A stretch of 64,000 nucleotides of DNA from Verrucomicrobiia bacterium. GTDB taxonomy: Bacteria; Verrucomicrobiota; Verrucomicrobiia; Palsa-1439. The notes beneath the pieces are model-generated. The model worked only from the letters and a program-made list of their open reading frames with translations, was not told where the DNA came from and made no database searches. The stretch covers positions 1 through 64,000 of the forward strand of contig DATLVI010000010.1 in the NCBI GenBank assembly GCA_035577545.1, in the 5' to 3' direction. Position 1 is the first letter of the stretch, and each line of letters begins with the position of its first letter. The translations under genes and the position numbers were made by a program. Of the stretch, positions 41,053-50,079 are shown one piece after another.

Positions 41053-41628
41053 ATGAACACGCGCTTCTGCTTTTTGACGATCGCCCGGCGGTGGCGTGAT
41101 ACTCGGGCGTCGACCCTGGCGGAGACCCTGGTGGCCTCGACCATTGGCGCGCTCGTCCTGGTCGGAGTCATGACGACGTACATTATGTCCGTTAAGGGGT
41201 TCACGGCGATGTCGAACTACCGGCAAATCCACGGGGACGGCCGGTTGGCGGTCACCTATTTCGCCCGGGATATGCGGGGCGTTTCCAGCATCTCTTCCTT
41301 CGCGAATTCGTCCAATATCACCGTTATCATTCCCACGGCGTTCAACAGCTCCGGGGCGGCGATCTCGAACAAGACCGTCAGTTATACGATGAGCGGGGGC
41401 GTGCTCTCTCGCTACGATTCCAGCACGGGCTTCACAGACAAGCTGGCTGCCAATATCAACGGGCTAATGTTCACGCTCTACGACAACCTCGGCAGCTCGA
41501 ATGGGGTGACTGTCAATACCGCCAAGGGCATCCAGCTCGACATTAAGCTGCGCAAGACCGTGATGAGCCAGGTTCAGTCGGAAGATTACTTGTCCGCGCG
41601 TTATGACATGCGGAACACGTCCAACTAG
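41053..41628 (+). CDS. minor prepilin (PilW/GspJ-like)
   Basis: A 191-residue protein with an N-terminal basic leader (MNTRFCFLTIARRWRDTRA) cleaved before STLAETLVASTIGALVLVGV. Ala at -1 and Glu at +5 are conserved, though Ser replaces Phe at +1. The rest contains repeated beta-strand segments (SNYRQIHGDGRLAVTYFARD, KGIQLDIKLRKTV) typical of PilW-like proteins. It starts 4 nt after the previous gene. Confidence 0.82.
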   Translation: MNTRFCFLTIARRWRDTRASTLAETLVASTIGALVLVGVMTTYIMSVKGFTAMSNYRQIHGDGRLAVTYFARDMRGVSSISSFANSSNITVIIPTAFNSSGAAISNKTVSYTMSGGVLSRYDSSTGFTDKLAANINGLMFTLYDNLGSSNGVTVNTAKGIQLDIKLRKTVMSQVQSEDYLSARYDMRNTSN

Positions 41629-41639
41629 GGGACACCACC

Positions 41640-42998
41640 ATGAAGACTCAATTATTGCATACTGCCAAGGGCTCGGTTCTTCTCAGCGCCGCCATGAGCG
41701 CCGGCGTTCTCGCGATTATGATCGCCGGGGTGCTCACGTACCTGACCGATGAGTATGACGCGAATTTTCGCACGCACCGTTGGAACCAGGCCCTGCATCT
41801 CTCGGAGGCCGCCGTGGAAATCGGTCTGGCCGAGCTCAATTACCAATACACACAAGGCGGCAGCGGATTTCAGTCGGCACGCGGTTGGACCAGCCTGGGG
41901 GGCGGCAGTTACAGCAAAACGGTGACGAATCTGCCGGATGCCTATGGCAATGCCGTGGGGACTTTGGCTGTGACGGCAAGTAGCATTGGCGGCTCCAATC
42001 CCACGTTTCAAGGAGTAGGGACGGTCACGAGCGGAAACTTTCGCGGGGCGAGCATCGTGCGCGGGGTGAAGGTGTCCGTGGCGGGCAGCAGCATGTTCCC
42101 CGTTGGACTGGCGTCAAAGAATACGATCGACCTGAACGGCAACAACGCCTATACGGACAGCTTCGACTCGAGCGACCCCACCAAATCCACCGGCGGACAA
42201 TATGACGTTACGAAGCGCCAGGCCAACGGCAACGTTGGTACGCTGAGCACTCTGACCAACTCGGTCGGGGTTGGGAATGCCGATGTGTACGGCACGGTGG
42301 CCACCGGGCCGGGTGGCAGCGTCTCAATCGGCCCCAACGGCAGCGTCGGATCGACATTCGTCTCCAGCGACCGGGCGACCACCGATTCCGGAGGCATTTC
42401 CGACGGGTTCATTCGCAATGACTTCAGTGCGACCATCCCCGATCCCGCGCTACCCTCCGGGGCAGGCTCGTGGACGTCGGCGGGCAATATCAACAACAGC
42501 GCCACCATCACGGCTGGGAACTATACGGCGAGCGGCATCAACTTGAGCGGCAACAACGCCGTACTGACGATTTCCGGGAACGTCACAATCTATGTCACAG
42601 GGAACACAAGCATCTCAGGGAACAACGCGCAGATAACGATATTGGCAAACTCGAGTTTGACGGTGTATTCGGCAGGTTCCATCTCAATCGCTGGGAATGG
42701 AATTGTGAACAATGATATCTATGCTTCGAAAGATGTGTTCTACGGCCTTTCCTCTTGCACATCGGTCAGTATCGCGGGCAACGGCAGCTTCACCGGCGCG
42801 ATTTACGCGCCCGAGGCCGACATGACCATCAGCGGCAACGGCAACATCTATGGCGCGCTCGTGGGCAAGAGCATTACCCTGAACGGCAACGCAAATGTTC
42901 ACTACGACGAGTCGTTGAAGAACATCACCGGGTCCGCCGGCTACCTCGTCCAATCCTGGCAGGAGTTGCGGTACGTCAGCGGTGCCTGGGTGCCGTAA
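41640..42998 (+). CDS. large minor prepilin with beta-helix-like passenger (PilX-like)
   Basis: A 452-residue protein with a prepilin-like N-terminus (leader ending AKG before SVLLSAAMSAGVLAIMIAG) followed by a PilX-type N-terminal helix (SEAAVEIGLAELNY). Residues about 190-440 form a Gly/Asn/Ser-rich repeat region with units such as SGNNAVLTISGN, SIAGNGIVNN, SGNGNIYGALVGKSITLNGN, consistent with a right-handed beta-helix, a shape common to adhesins. The C-terminal VHYDESLKN segment resembles other PilX-like proteins. It may sit at the tip and mediate binding; that is inference. Confidence 0.8.
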   Translation: MKTQLLHTAKGSVLLSAAMSAGVLAIMIAGVLTYLTDEYDANFRTHRWNQALHLSEAAVEIGLAELNYQYTQGGSGFQSARGWTSLGGGSYSKTVTNLPDAYGNAVGTLAVTASSIGGSNPTFQGVGTVTSGNFRGASIVRGVKVSVAGSSMFPVGLASKNTIDLNGNNAYTDSFDSSDPTKSTGGQYDVTKRQANGNVGTLSTLTNSVGVGNADVYGTVATGPGGSVSIGPNGSVGSTFVSSDRATTDSGGISDGFIRNDFSATIPDPALPSGAGSWTSAGNINNSATITAGNYTASGINLSGNNAVLTISGNVTIYVTGNTSISGNNAQITILANSSLTVYSAGSISIAGNGIVNNDIYASKDVFYGLSSCTSVSIAGNGSFTGAIYAPEADMTISGNGNIYGALVGKSITLNGNANVHYDESLKNITGSAGYLVQSWQELRYVSGAWVP

Positions 42999-43010
42999 GA
43001 CGGTGGCGAG

Positions 43011-44438
43011 CTACTTCACTTCCAGCCGCTTCGCGATTCGGAACTTCTCAATGCGTTTGCGCAATGTCGCGCGCGTGATGCCCAGCAACCGCGCGGCTTG
43101 AACCTGGTTGCCGTTGGTCTCCACCAGCGCTCGCGCAATCAATTCACGCTCCACCACCGCCATGATCTTCAGCTTCGGGTCCTTCTTCGCGAGCGCGTAA
43201 AGCGGACGTACTGCCAGGTCGATCGCCGCCGTCAGGTCATCCGGCGGGACGGCGACGGCTTGCGGTTCGCGGACCTCGGTGGGCAGGTCCTTGGGCAGGA
43301 TCGAATCGCCGCGGGCGACCACCGCCGCGCGCTCGATCACGTTCTCCAATTCCCGCACATTGCCGGGCCAGGGCGACTTATCGAGAATCTTTAGCGCTTC
43401 CGTTGAGATCTTGGTGACCTTCCCGGGGACCGTGCCTGATTTTACGAACTGCTGTAGAAAGTAATCCACCAGCAAGCGAATGTCCTCGGGGCGCTCGCGC
43501 AACGGCGGCAGGTGGATGCGGACCACGTTCAGGCGGTAAAACAGGTCCTCGCGAAATTTCTTTACGGCGATGAGTTGCTCGGGATGCTTGTTCGTCGCAG
43601 CGATGACGCGCACATTGACGTGAAAGGTTTGATTGCCGCCGACGCGTTGGAACTCGCCGTTCTGCAGCACGCGCAGGATCTTGGTTTGGGTCGAAAGCGG
43701 CATGTCCCCGATTTCATCGAGGAAAATCGTCCCCTGATCGCATTGCTCGAACTTGCCGATGCGGCGCTCGACGGCGCCGGTATACGCGCCTTTTTCGTGG
43801 CCGAATAATTCGCTTTCCAGCAAGTGTTCGGGAATCGCCGCGCAATTGATGGCCAGGAAGGGATTCTCGGCGCGCCGGCTGTGATGATAAATCGCGCGGG
43901 CGACCAATTCTTTGCCCGTGCCGCTTTCGCCGGTGATGAGCACCGTTGCGTCCGACTGCGACACCTGGCCGATGAGTTTGAAAACCTGCTGCATGGGCTC
44001 GCTCTTGCCGACGATACCCTCGGCGTAGTCCTCACTGGCGAGCAGCGGCTGATAGCTGACCACCTCGCGCATGTCGCGGGCGGCCTTCAGCGCGGAGTCA
44101 ATGAGCGCCTTGAGCTTTGGCACTTCGAGGGGTTTGAGGACATAGTCGTACGCGCCGAGCTTCATCGCCTCGATGGCAGTCTGCGTCGTTCCGTAGGCGG
44201 TCATCATGATGATGAGCAGTTTCGGATCGAGCTCGCGCAGCTTGCGCAATGTGTCGAGCCCGCTGGTGGCGCCCATGCGGATGTCCATGACCACGAGATT
44301 CGGGCGCTCCTTGGCAATCATCCGAATCGCCTCCTCGCCGTTGCCCGCATCGACCACCTGCAGGGCATCGCTCGCGAGGTTGCGATGGAAGGCGCGCCGA
44401 ATATCGGCCTCGTCATCGACAACCAAAATCTTATCCAT
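43011..44438 (-). CDS. NtrC-family sigma-54-dependent response regulator, second copy
   Basis: A 475-residue activator on the opposite strand, converging on the minor-pilin genes. Receiver: ILVVDDEADIRRAF, phospho-acceptor in LVVMDIRMG and Lys in YVLKPLEVP. AAA+: GESGTGKELVARAIYHH, the sigma-54 contact loop GAYTGA (Tyr replacing Phe of the usual GAFTGA) and FLDEIGDMP. Fis-type HTH: QVQAARLLGITRATLRKRI. ATG 44438 (MDKILVVDD) is chosen; upstream in-frame sequence is unconserved. It may control the pilus genes, PEP-CTERM genes or something else; no kinase is adjacent. Confidence 0.9.
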   Translation of the reverse strand: MDKILVVDDEADIRRAFHRNLASDALQVVDAGNGEEAIRMIAKERPNLVVMDIRMGATSGLDTLRKLRELDPKLLIIMMTAYGTTQTAIEAMKLGAYDYVLKPLEVPKLKALIDSALKAARDMREVVSYQPLLASEDYAEGIVGKSEPMQQVFKLIGQVSQSDATVLITGESGTGKELVARAIYHHSRRAENPFLAINCAAIPEHLLESELFGHEKGAYTGAVERRIGKFEQCDQGTIFLDEIGDMPLSTQTKILRVLQNGEFQRVGGNQTFHVNVRVIAATNKHPEQLIAVKKFREDLFYRLNVVRIHLPPLRERPEDIRLLVDYFLQQFVKSGTVPGKVTKISTEALKILDKSPWPGNVRELENVIERAAVVARGDSILPKDLPTEVREPQAVAVPPDDLTAAIDLAVRPLYALAKKDPKLKIMAVVERELIARALVETNGNQVQAARLLGITRATLRKRIEKFRIAKRLEVK

Positions 44439-44517
44439 GGCGGCGCATCTTAGTCGTGACGGCCTTGCAGGGCAAGTGCTGCGGAGGGAAAATATGAGAA
44501 AACCGCGGTGTCGATGA

Positions 44518-45834
44518 TCAGATTGCCGGGACGCGTGTCCTGGCAAACTCCAGGGCCTCCGCCCGCGATTTCAGCCGTTCTTCCAGTTGCATTTCCTCGA
44601 CCTCGTGGAGGATCTGTCCCACCAACGGCCCCGGCTTGAGGCCCAACGCGAGCAGATCGTGGCCGGTCAAAAATGGTTGTGGTTTCAGGACTTCCGGCGG
44701 CATTTCAGCGGCTTTGGCCTTCAGGAATTCGTAGTTTTCCAGGTTGCGATGGCTGGAGGCGCAGTCGATCCGGTGCAGTTCCAACTCATCGGGAAAGGTG
44801 TCGCGCGCCATGAGGCGTTTCAGTTTTGCCGGACGCATCTCCTTGACGAATTGAAACTTCATGTGCTCTCGGACGCAGAGGACGACTTTCTCGATCTCGT
44901 CATTTGAGAATCGAAGACGGCGGAGGATGGCTTCGGCCATTTCCGCCCCGACGCGGTCGTGTTCATTGAACCGAATGCGGTCCGGCGCGCGGACAAACGT
45001 GGGTGGCTTGCCCACGTCATGCAGTAAGACCGCGAACGCCAGCACCACGCTCGGGTTGGAGGGCAGGGTATCCAGCATCAAGCGTGTGTGCTTGAACACG
45101 TCGCCCTCGGGATGGAACTCCGCGGGTTGTTCCACACCTTTCATCGCGGCGATTTCCGGCAAGATTTCCCGCAACAGCCCGCTGGCATCGAGGAGTTCTA
45201 GGCCACGCCCGGCGTTTGCCCGCGTAAACATCTTCACCAATTCATCGCGAATACGCTCGGCGCTGACAGCGGTGATTTGGGTGGCCATCTCCTTCACCGT
45301 ATCGAATGTGACGGTTTCAATTTCGTAGCCAAGATTCGCCGCAAAGCGCACACACCGCAGCAACCGCAGTTTGTCTTCCGTGAACCGTTGCTGCGGATCG
45401 CCGATCGTCCGTACCAGTTTGCGCTCGATATCCACGCGCCCGCCGACAAAGTCAATGATCTGATCCGCAATCGGATCGTAGAATAATCCATTGATCGTGA
45501 AATCGCGGCGGCACGCGTCTTCCTCCGGCGAGCCGAAATGAACGGCGGAAGGACGGCGTCCGTCAATGTAGGCGTCGTCGGAGCGAAACGTGGCGACTTC
45601 GAATTGGTGTCCACCCTCCAGCACCAAAACGACCCCGAAAGCGGCGCCGACCGGCACAGTCCTCGCGAACAGCACCTGCACTTGCTCGGGTGTGGCACTG
45701 GTCGCAATATCGATGTCCTGCGGCTCAACCCCCCGCACCATATCGCGAACGCACCCGCCATTGAAATAAGCTACATGCCCCGCCTCCCGTAGGCGTTTCA
45801 CGATGTTGATTGCAACTTCTTTCATGGCGGACAC
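44518..45834 (-). CDS. CCA tRNA nucleotidyltransferase / polynucleotide adenylyltransferase family protein with HD domain
   Basis: A 438-residue class II nucleotidyltransferase. The N-terminal catalytic domain has GGCVRDMVRG and DIDIATSATPEQV (the metal-binding Asp pair), then the RRDFTINGLFYDP motif. The RNA-binding neck (RRLLRCVRFAANLGYEIE-type, seen as LRLLRCVRFAANLG) follows. The C-terminal half contains an HD-domain motif (LLHDVGKP) and a SCC-like tail. It either completes tRNA CCA ends or tails RNA; the family often cannot be subdivided by eye. It lies upstream of the second NtrC regulator with an 80-nt gap. Confidence 0.85.
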   Translation of the reverse strand: MSAMKEVAINIVKRLREAGHVAYFNGGCVRDMVRGVEPQDIDIATSATPEQVQVLFARTVPVGAAFGVVLVLEGGHQFEVATFRSDDAYIDGRRPSAVHFGSPEEDACRRDFTINGLFYDPIADQIIDFVGGRVDIERKLVRTIGDPQQRFTEDKLRLLRCVRFAANLGYEIETVTFDTVKEMATQITAVSAERIRDELVKMFTRANAGRGLELLDASGLLREILPEIAAMKGVEQPAEFHPEGDVFKHTRLMLDTLPSNPSVVLAFAVLLHDVGKPPTFVRAPDRIRFNEHDRVGAEMAEAILRRLRFSNDEIEKVVLCVREHMKFQFVKEMRPAKLKRLMARDTFPDELELHRIDCASSHRNLENYEFLKAKAAEMPPEVLKPQPFLTGHDLLALGLKPGPLVGQILHEVEEMQLEERLKSRAEALEFARTRVPAI

Positions 45835-45983
45835 ACACTAATTGAGCGGTTCGGCAGGTGCAAGCGTGGGGCGGAGACCGTGCGAATGTCTGGGTCGTCC
45901 TAGGATGTAAACTGTAAGGCGCTGACCCCTTGAACTGTTTTTCATCCCCACTTTTATGGGGCTGGTTCTTTTAAACGCCTTTT
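45835..45983. other. 149-bp gap with a small hairpin
   Basis: No gene is seen. A CCCCA/TGGGG stem with a 6-nt loop at about 45946-45961 is followed by a T-rich run on the plus strand. It is too short to assign a terminator to a particular gene. Confidence 0.3.
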
Positions 45984-48908
45984 TTAGTTACAGGTCGCTC
46001 CCGTGCTCGGATGGATCTGCCGATTGCCGCTGTCCAGATCGCCGCCGTCGTCGATGTCCGGCTCCGGCACACTGGTGCGGCCATTGATCAACTGACCGCA
46101 CGGCAAGGTGCCCGCCACGACTTCGATATGGGCATTCTTGCAGGCCACCGCTTCACGCAGTGCCAGGATCGGCGCCGTGTCTATATCCAACGGATTGATG
46201 ATCCACATCCGCATCCGATAGCGGTCCGTCGCGTTGAGCTTATTGGCCTTCGAGATCGGATGCGCACCACCCGGCTGGCCACGATCCTCGATGTCCACAC
46301 GGAAAACGACCTTGTTTTCGGTCTTCCTGTCATTGCTCAGGGTATAGTCGCCCACACCCGAGAAGCAGATCTTGTTGGCGGGCGCTTTCCCCGGCTCCGG
46401 CCCACAAATCGTGTCGGTGTTGCACAATCCGTTCTCGATGATCCCGTCACCGTTATAGGTGCGATCCTGCGGATGGCACGAGAGATTCGACGTTGGCCAC
46501 ACCGGTGTGGACAGGTCAAACGTGTCACACGGCAAGCATGCGCACGCCAGGCTGTCGAAGTCGTGTTCCCGGCCGTTGCTGGCGGCATGGAACGTACTCC
46601 TCGGGCCGCCCTTGATATGGCGCACGTGCTGGTACTCACCGCGGATGCACGGGTTGTAGAAGCCTCCGGCGAGACCCTTGCTGCAATCCGGCGCGCCAGC
46701 CGCGCCGAACGGAGCGCCGACCTGGCCACCGTGGGTGACGTACCCGATCACCGGGCAGGTGTTTTGGGAAGGCTGCTTGCCACCACCTGTGGTTCGGCAA
46801 CCAGAGGTTGACGGAGGTATGCAGGTAACGGAGGCGGAACTCGTGCAGATGTCAGACTTCACCGGGAAGCCATTTGTGCCGATTGCGCAGATCCCGGCCG
46901 TCGGGGATACTTCTCCTTGCGCTTGGCAGCTATTCGCCGTGCTTCCTGGGCAAGAAACAGTACCGCTGCAGATGACATCAATGCTTGCACCCGCATCCAG
47001 GAAGGCGACCGTCAGCGGGAACGTCACCGCAGTGCCGTTGGTGGTGCATGATGTGCCCGATGGCAAAGCGTTGACCTCGGTGAGTATGACGTTTTGCAGC
47101 GGGAAACCATTCGGATTGGTTACGGTGAGCTTCCAAATCACGTTCTGAGGAGTGCTTTGCGCGTTCAGGACGAGGTTCTTGACGAAGTCGACGCCGTTGC
47201 TTGAAACAAGCTTCTCACAGGTGAGCGGAACGGGAATTAGATGCACGCTCGCATTGTCGGAGCTGCTTACCGTGCGGCCGGCAAAATCCTGACCAACGGC
47301 ATGCACAAAGTCTGGAACATCTCCCGTTACACCAGGATACGCGGTGCTGTGGATGCAGTTGGTCGATGCCCCCGCAGCCAGGCTAAATGACGTCGGGAAG
47401 CAAGCGCTCACCAGGGAATCAACCGGGCCGCCGGGTGTCGTATCCGTCACGGTGATAACCAAATCCTCCCCTCCGATATTCAAAACCGCGATGCTGTAAC
47501 AGAACACACTGTTGACCACACCCGTGGCGATCTTGCCGTACGCCGGATCTCCCGCAGGCGGGCACCCGTCACTGGTCAAGCAGGTAACCTGTTTGATGAT
47601 TTGGATCCCGGGCTCGCCGCAATCGCATTGCAGCAGCGCACTGCACGTGCTCGTCGCCATGACTGGCTCGCCATTGGTCCCGATGCCGCAGACGCAGCTG
47701 GCGGGATTGTTCGGCACGGTACCCGTGACGTGAACGGTGTTCGGAAGGGTATTGGCACAATTGGCCAGACAGCCCGCGATATGATCCGCTGTGTCCGTGA
47801 AGAATACGTTCGTCGAATGACCGACCGCGAGGGAAGCAATGGTCTGGTCAAGCCCGCTGACCGCTGCATCCGTGACCTGAACGTTTTCCAAGGGCGAAGT
47901 CCCATCGTTCGTGACGATTACGCGGTAGGTGACCTGGGGATTCGTTCCCGCTGGCACCGTCACGCTGTTGGAGAACACACCACCCTGGCCGTTGAGCGAA
48001 ATGTCTTTCTGGCAGGAGATGCTCGCCCGTAAGACCGTCGTTGTGGCTGAATCCGAAGCCTGAAGCGAATTTACATCAATGGCTTCGATGCCATTAACCG
48101 TTATCGTGTTGGTGTTACCGTGGGTTTCGAGTTCATCAAAGAAGAACGTCGTTGACGCACCGGCGGGGAAGGATGTCCCATTATTCGCATTGGTAAAGGT
48201 GTCGAACTTGTCGCCGAAGGAACTATCGACCACACTCTGGATTGTCATGTCATCACTGCCGCAGTTGGTCACGGTAACGCTGTAACAAAATGCCGCTGCC
48301 GGTTGGTCATCAATAAATCCAGTGGCCGATTTGCAGTAGGAGGCCAGGCTGCAATCGCCGCCGGCAGGGCGGCAGGCAACCAGCTTGGTAACTTTGAGGC
48401 AGGGCGTGAAAACGAAGACAATTGTCTGGCAAGACGCGGCCGTCAGCAGATTTACTCCGGCCGAAACATTTTCAATGCCGGAAGTATCTTCTTCAACGAC
48501 AAGAAAACCTTGCACTCCGTCAGCCGCATTCGCGATTGTCGTCGACGTCACGTTGGTTGTGGAGGTTCCCTGGCTCGGATCGCAGCCCGGAAGTGTGAAC
48601 AGGTGTGGGCTCGAGATGAGGTTCGGTTGGACCTCCGTAACGTCGCCATGAAATATCGTGAAGTGGACATTCGTTACTGTAAGGCCAAGGTCGGTAGCAC
48701 AATCGAAATTGTCGCCATTTCCAGTAATAGCCATTAAATCAATCGTATCGCCAACGAGCGCTCTGCCAGCGACGAAGTTGTGGTCCGGTCCCGCCGCTAT
48801 CGTTGAGCAACAGATGTCACGCTGGCATTGGGCGTAGCCAACGCCTGAAAGTACCATCGTGATAGCGACTACGAATAAACCAAGCAGAATCCATGATTTG
48901 TGACGCAT
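45984..48908 (-). CDS. large exported repeat protein (DUF11-like beta-sandwich repeats)
   Basis: A 974-residue secreted protein. ATG 48908 starts a signal peptide (MRHKSWILLGLFVVAITMVLSGVGYA), with GAGGGTGG upstream; in-frame starts further out have no support. Residues about 150-690 contain four repeats alternating in two types: type A ends in a GIEAIDV or HAVGQD segment, and type B ends with C-x-IGTNG-x-PV. Each includes a DUF11-like strand pattern (YRVIVTNDGTSPLENVQVTD). All are rich in Cys pairs. The C-terminal 270 residues start with CRTTGGGKQ and end DIDDGGDLDSGNRQIHPSTG. No sorting signal or anchor was seen. Probably an extracellular or surface structural protein. Confidence 0.8.
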   Translation of the reverse strand: MRHKSWILLGLFVVAITMVLSGVGYAQCQRDICCSTIAAGPDHNFVAGRALVGDTIDLMAITGNGDNFDCATDLGLTVTNVHFTIFHGDVTEVQPNLISSPHLFTLPGCDPSQGTSTTNVTSTTIANAADGVQGFLVVEEDTSGIENVSAGVNLLTAASCQTIVFVFTPCLKVTKLVACRPAGGDCSLASYCKSATGFIDDQPAAAFCYSVTVTNCGSDDMTIQSVVDSSFGDKFDTFTNANNGTSFPAGASTTFFFDELETHGNTNTITVNGIEAIDVNSLQASDSATTTVLRASISCQKDISLNGQGGVFSNSVTVPAGTNPQVTYRVIVTNDGTSPLENVQVTDAAVSGLDQTIASLAVGHSTNVFFTDTADHIAGCLANCANTLPNTVHVTGTVPNNPASCVCGIGTNGEPVMATSTCSALLQCDCGEPGIQIIKQVTCLTSDGCPPAGDPAYGKIATGVVNSVFCYSIAVLNIGGEDLVITVTDTTPGGPVDSLVSACFPTSFSLAAGASTNCIHSTAYPGVTGDVPDFVHAVGQDFAGRTVSSSDNASVHLIPVPLTCEKLVSSNGVDFVKNLVLNAQSTPQNVIWKLTVTNPNGFPLQNVILTEVNALPSGTSCTTNGTAVTFPLTVAFLDAGASIDVICSGTVSCPGSTANSCQAQGEVSPTAGICAIGTNGFPVKSDICTSSASVTCIPPSTSGCRTTGGGKQPSQNTCPVIGYVTHGGQVGAPFGAAGAPDCSKGLAGGFYNPCIRGEYQHVRHIKGGPRSTFHAASNGREHDFDSLACACLPCDTFDLSTPVWPTSNLSCHPQDRTYNGDGIIENGLCNTDTICGPEPGKAPANKICFSGVGDYTLSNDRKTENKVVFRVDIEDRGQPGGAHPISKANKLNATDRYRMRMWIINPLDIDTAPILALREAVACKNAHIEVVAGTLPCGQLINGRTSVPEPDIDDGGDLDSGNRQIHPSTGATCN

Positions 48909-49519
48909 CTTGCACGTACCACCCTCTTTGTTTCCCGATTTGTAGTCTCCAAATCGAAGAACCGATCGCGAGTCTCTCGCTGGTCTCACATTACTATCGC
49001 GCATCTCATGTCCGACAAATGCCGACCCTTGCTTCAATTCAACCGCCCTAAATTGCATTGGCGATGCGCCACCCTCGCATACCAAGCATACAAGGGCTTG
49101 GCTACGCGAAGCGATAACGCAAAATGTCCTGGAGAGCAAGATTTTTCGGCGGTCGCGGCTGACGACCATCTCGGATGTGGCGAAGAATTATCGTGTCTCA
49201 ACCGGCCGGACTGACCGCGCCATTGCTGCCCACAACTTCGGCGTGTTCAGTTTGCTCGCTCGCCTCTTCGACAATCTGCGCTTCACAGAAGCGCAGCTAC
49301 AACGGGCAGGACGGGACATCCACCCCTTGATCACCTCCGGGGAGTGGAATCCTCCTTCGCTAAAGCTTGCGCCTTCGGCAAACCTACCGCGGACGAGACG
49401 GCGGACAAGTATACGCGGAGTATCGGAAAGTGATAATTGTGCTGGACACGGTGAGGCGGGCGATGTATGGTCAGGCAGTTCTTTGAGAACTTGTGTCTGT
49501 CTTCGCTAAGGCCTTTGTC
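48909..49519. other. about 600-bp intergenic region without a supported gene
   Basis: Apart from the palindromic repeat at 49276, this holds the upstream region of the large exported repeat protein and CCTCCTTCGCTAAAGCT at about 49350, a unit that also occurs inside the dispersed repeat copies. Short open frames here are shadows of repeats and are not reported as genes. Confidence 0.4.
49276..49303 (+). repeat. short palindromic repeat ending CTACAA
   Basis: CTGCGCTTC and GAAGCGCAG form a near-perfect 9-bp stem around a 3-nt loop, followed by CTACAAC. The same pattern, a GC-rich palindrome then (G)CTACA(A), recurs at 49852-50037 and 57386-57447. Confidence 0.6.
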
Positions 49520-49838
49520 GTCGGTAAATCTGTAGTGCGACATGCGGGGCGGAGCTATGTGGGGAAAAGGTCTTCCTCCGTCGCTAAAGCTATGGAGGAC
49601 GAGCCTTGTGGAAAAAGGGCACTCTCAAAAACATGGTTTCTGCGAAACGAACCCAAATTGAAAACGTGTATTTGTGAGCGCATCGATCGGAATGAAAGAG
49701 GGTTACAACTGTGGAGGGCAAATTTTTATTTGGGTTCGTTCTGGAAAACGAACCCAATTTGACACCACAAGAGAGGGGGTCGGAACGGATTAACACCCAA
49801 CATTCAACATCAAACGCTCAACGTTCAAATGGGGATGG
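49520..49838 (+). repeat. dispersed intergenic repeat, copy 1 (about 320 bp)
   Basis: This sequence is matched nearly base for base, in reverse complement, at 55065-55389, apart from a divergent stretch of about 60 bp. Features include a CTCCGTCGCTAAAGCTATGGAGGA palindrome and a hairpin of TTGGGTTCGTT/AACGAACCCAA. The end matches NTQHSTSNAQR-like spurious peptides often seen in Verrucomicrobia and Planctomycetes intergenic repeats. No transposase gene or target-site duplication is evident. Confidence 0.75.
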
Positions 49839-49851
49839 AGGGGAAGATGAC

Positions 49852-50037
49852 GGCAAGCGGGGCGTTTGCCCTACAATTCCGGACTCGGCAGTCGCAGACC
49901 GCCGCTACAGCGGACGGAAAAGGACCGCGCTTAGCAAGCGCGGCTACAACGGCGGGGTCCTGCGGTCAACGCCCGCGGCTACAACAGGCCGGAAGGACCG
50001 CGCCTTACGGCGCGGCTACAGTTCGCCGGGCCTACAA
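49852..50037 (+). repeat. cluster of six GC-rich palindromic units ending CTACA
   Basis: Units at 49852-49876, 49881-49910, 49922-49949, 49956-49984, 49995-50020 and 50021-50037 each carry a short inverted repeat followed by CTACA(A/G). The clearest are GGACCGCGCTTAGCAAGCGC and GGACCGCGCCTTACGGCGCG, both followed by GCTACA. They lie directly before the U32 gene and fill its leader. Confidence 0.6.
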
Positions 50038-50079
50038 CGGCTCCTATCATGTTGTCGGAGATTCTGGTATGGTGACTGC

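Noticed and set aside
49711-50079. Upstream extension of the U32 gene to ATG 49711
   Set aside because: It passes through the dispersed repeat and the palindrome cluster (peptides such as NTQHSTSNAQR), which is not protein-coding sequence.
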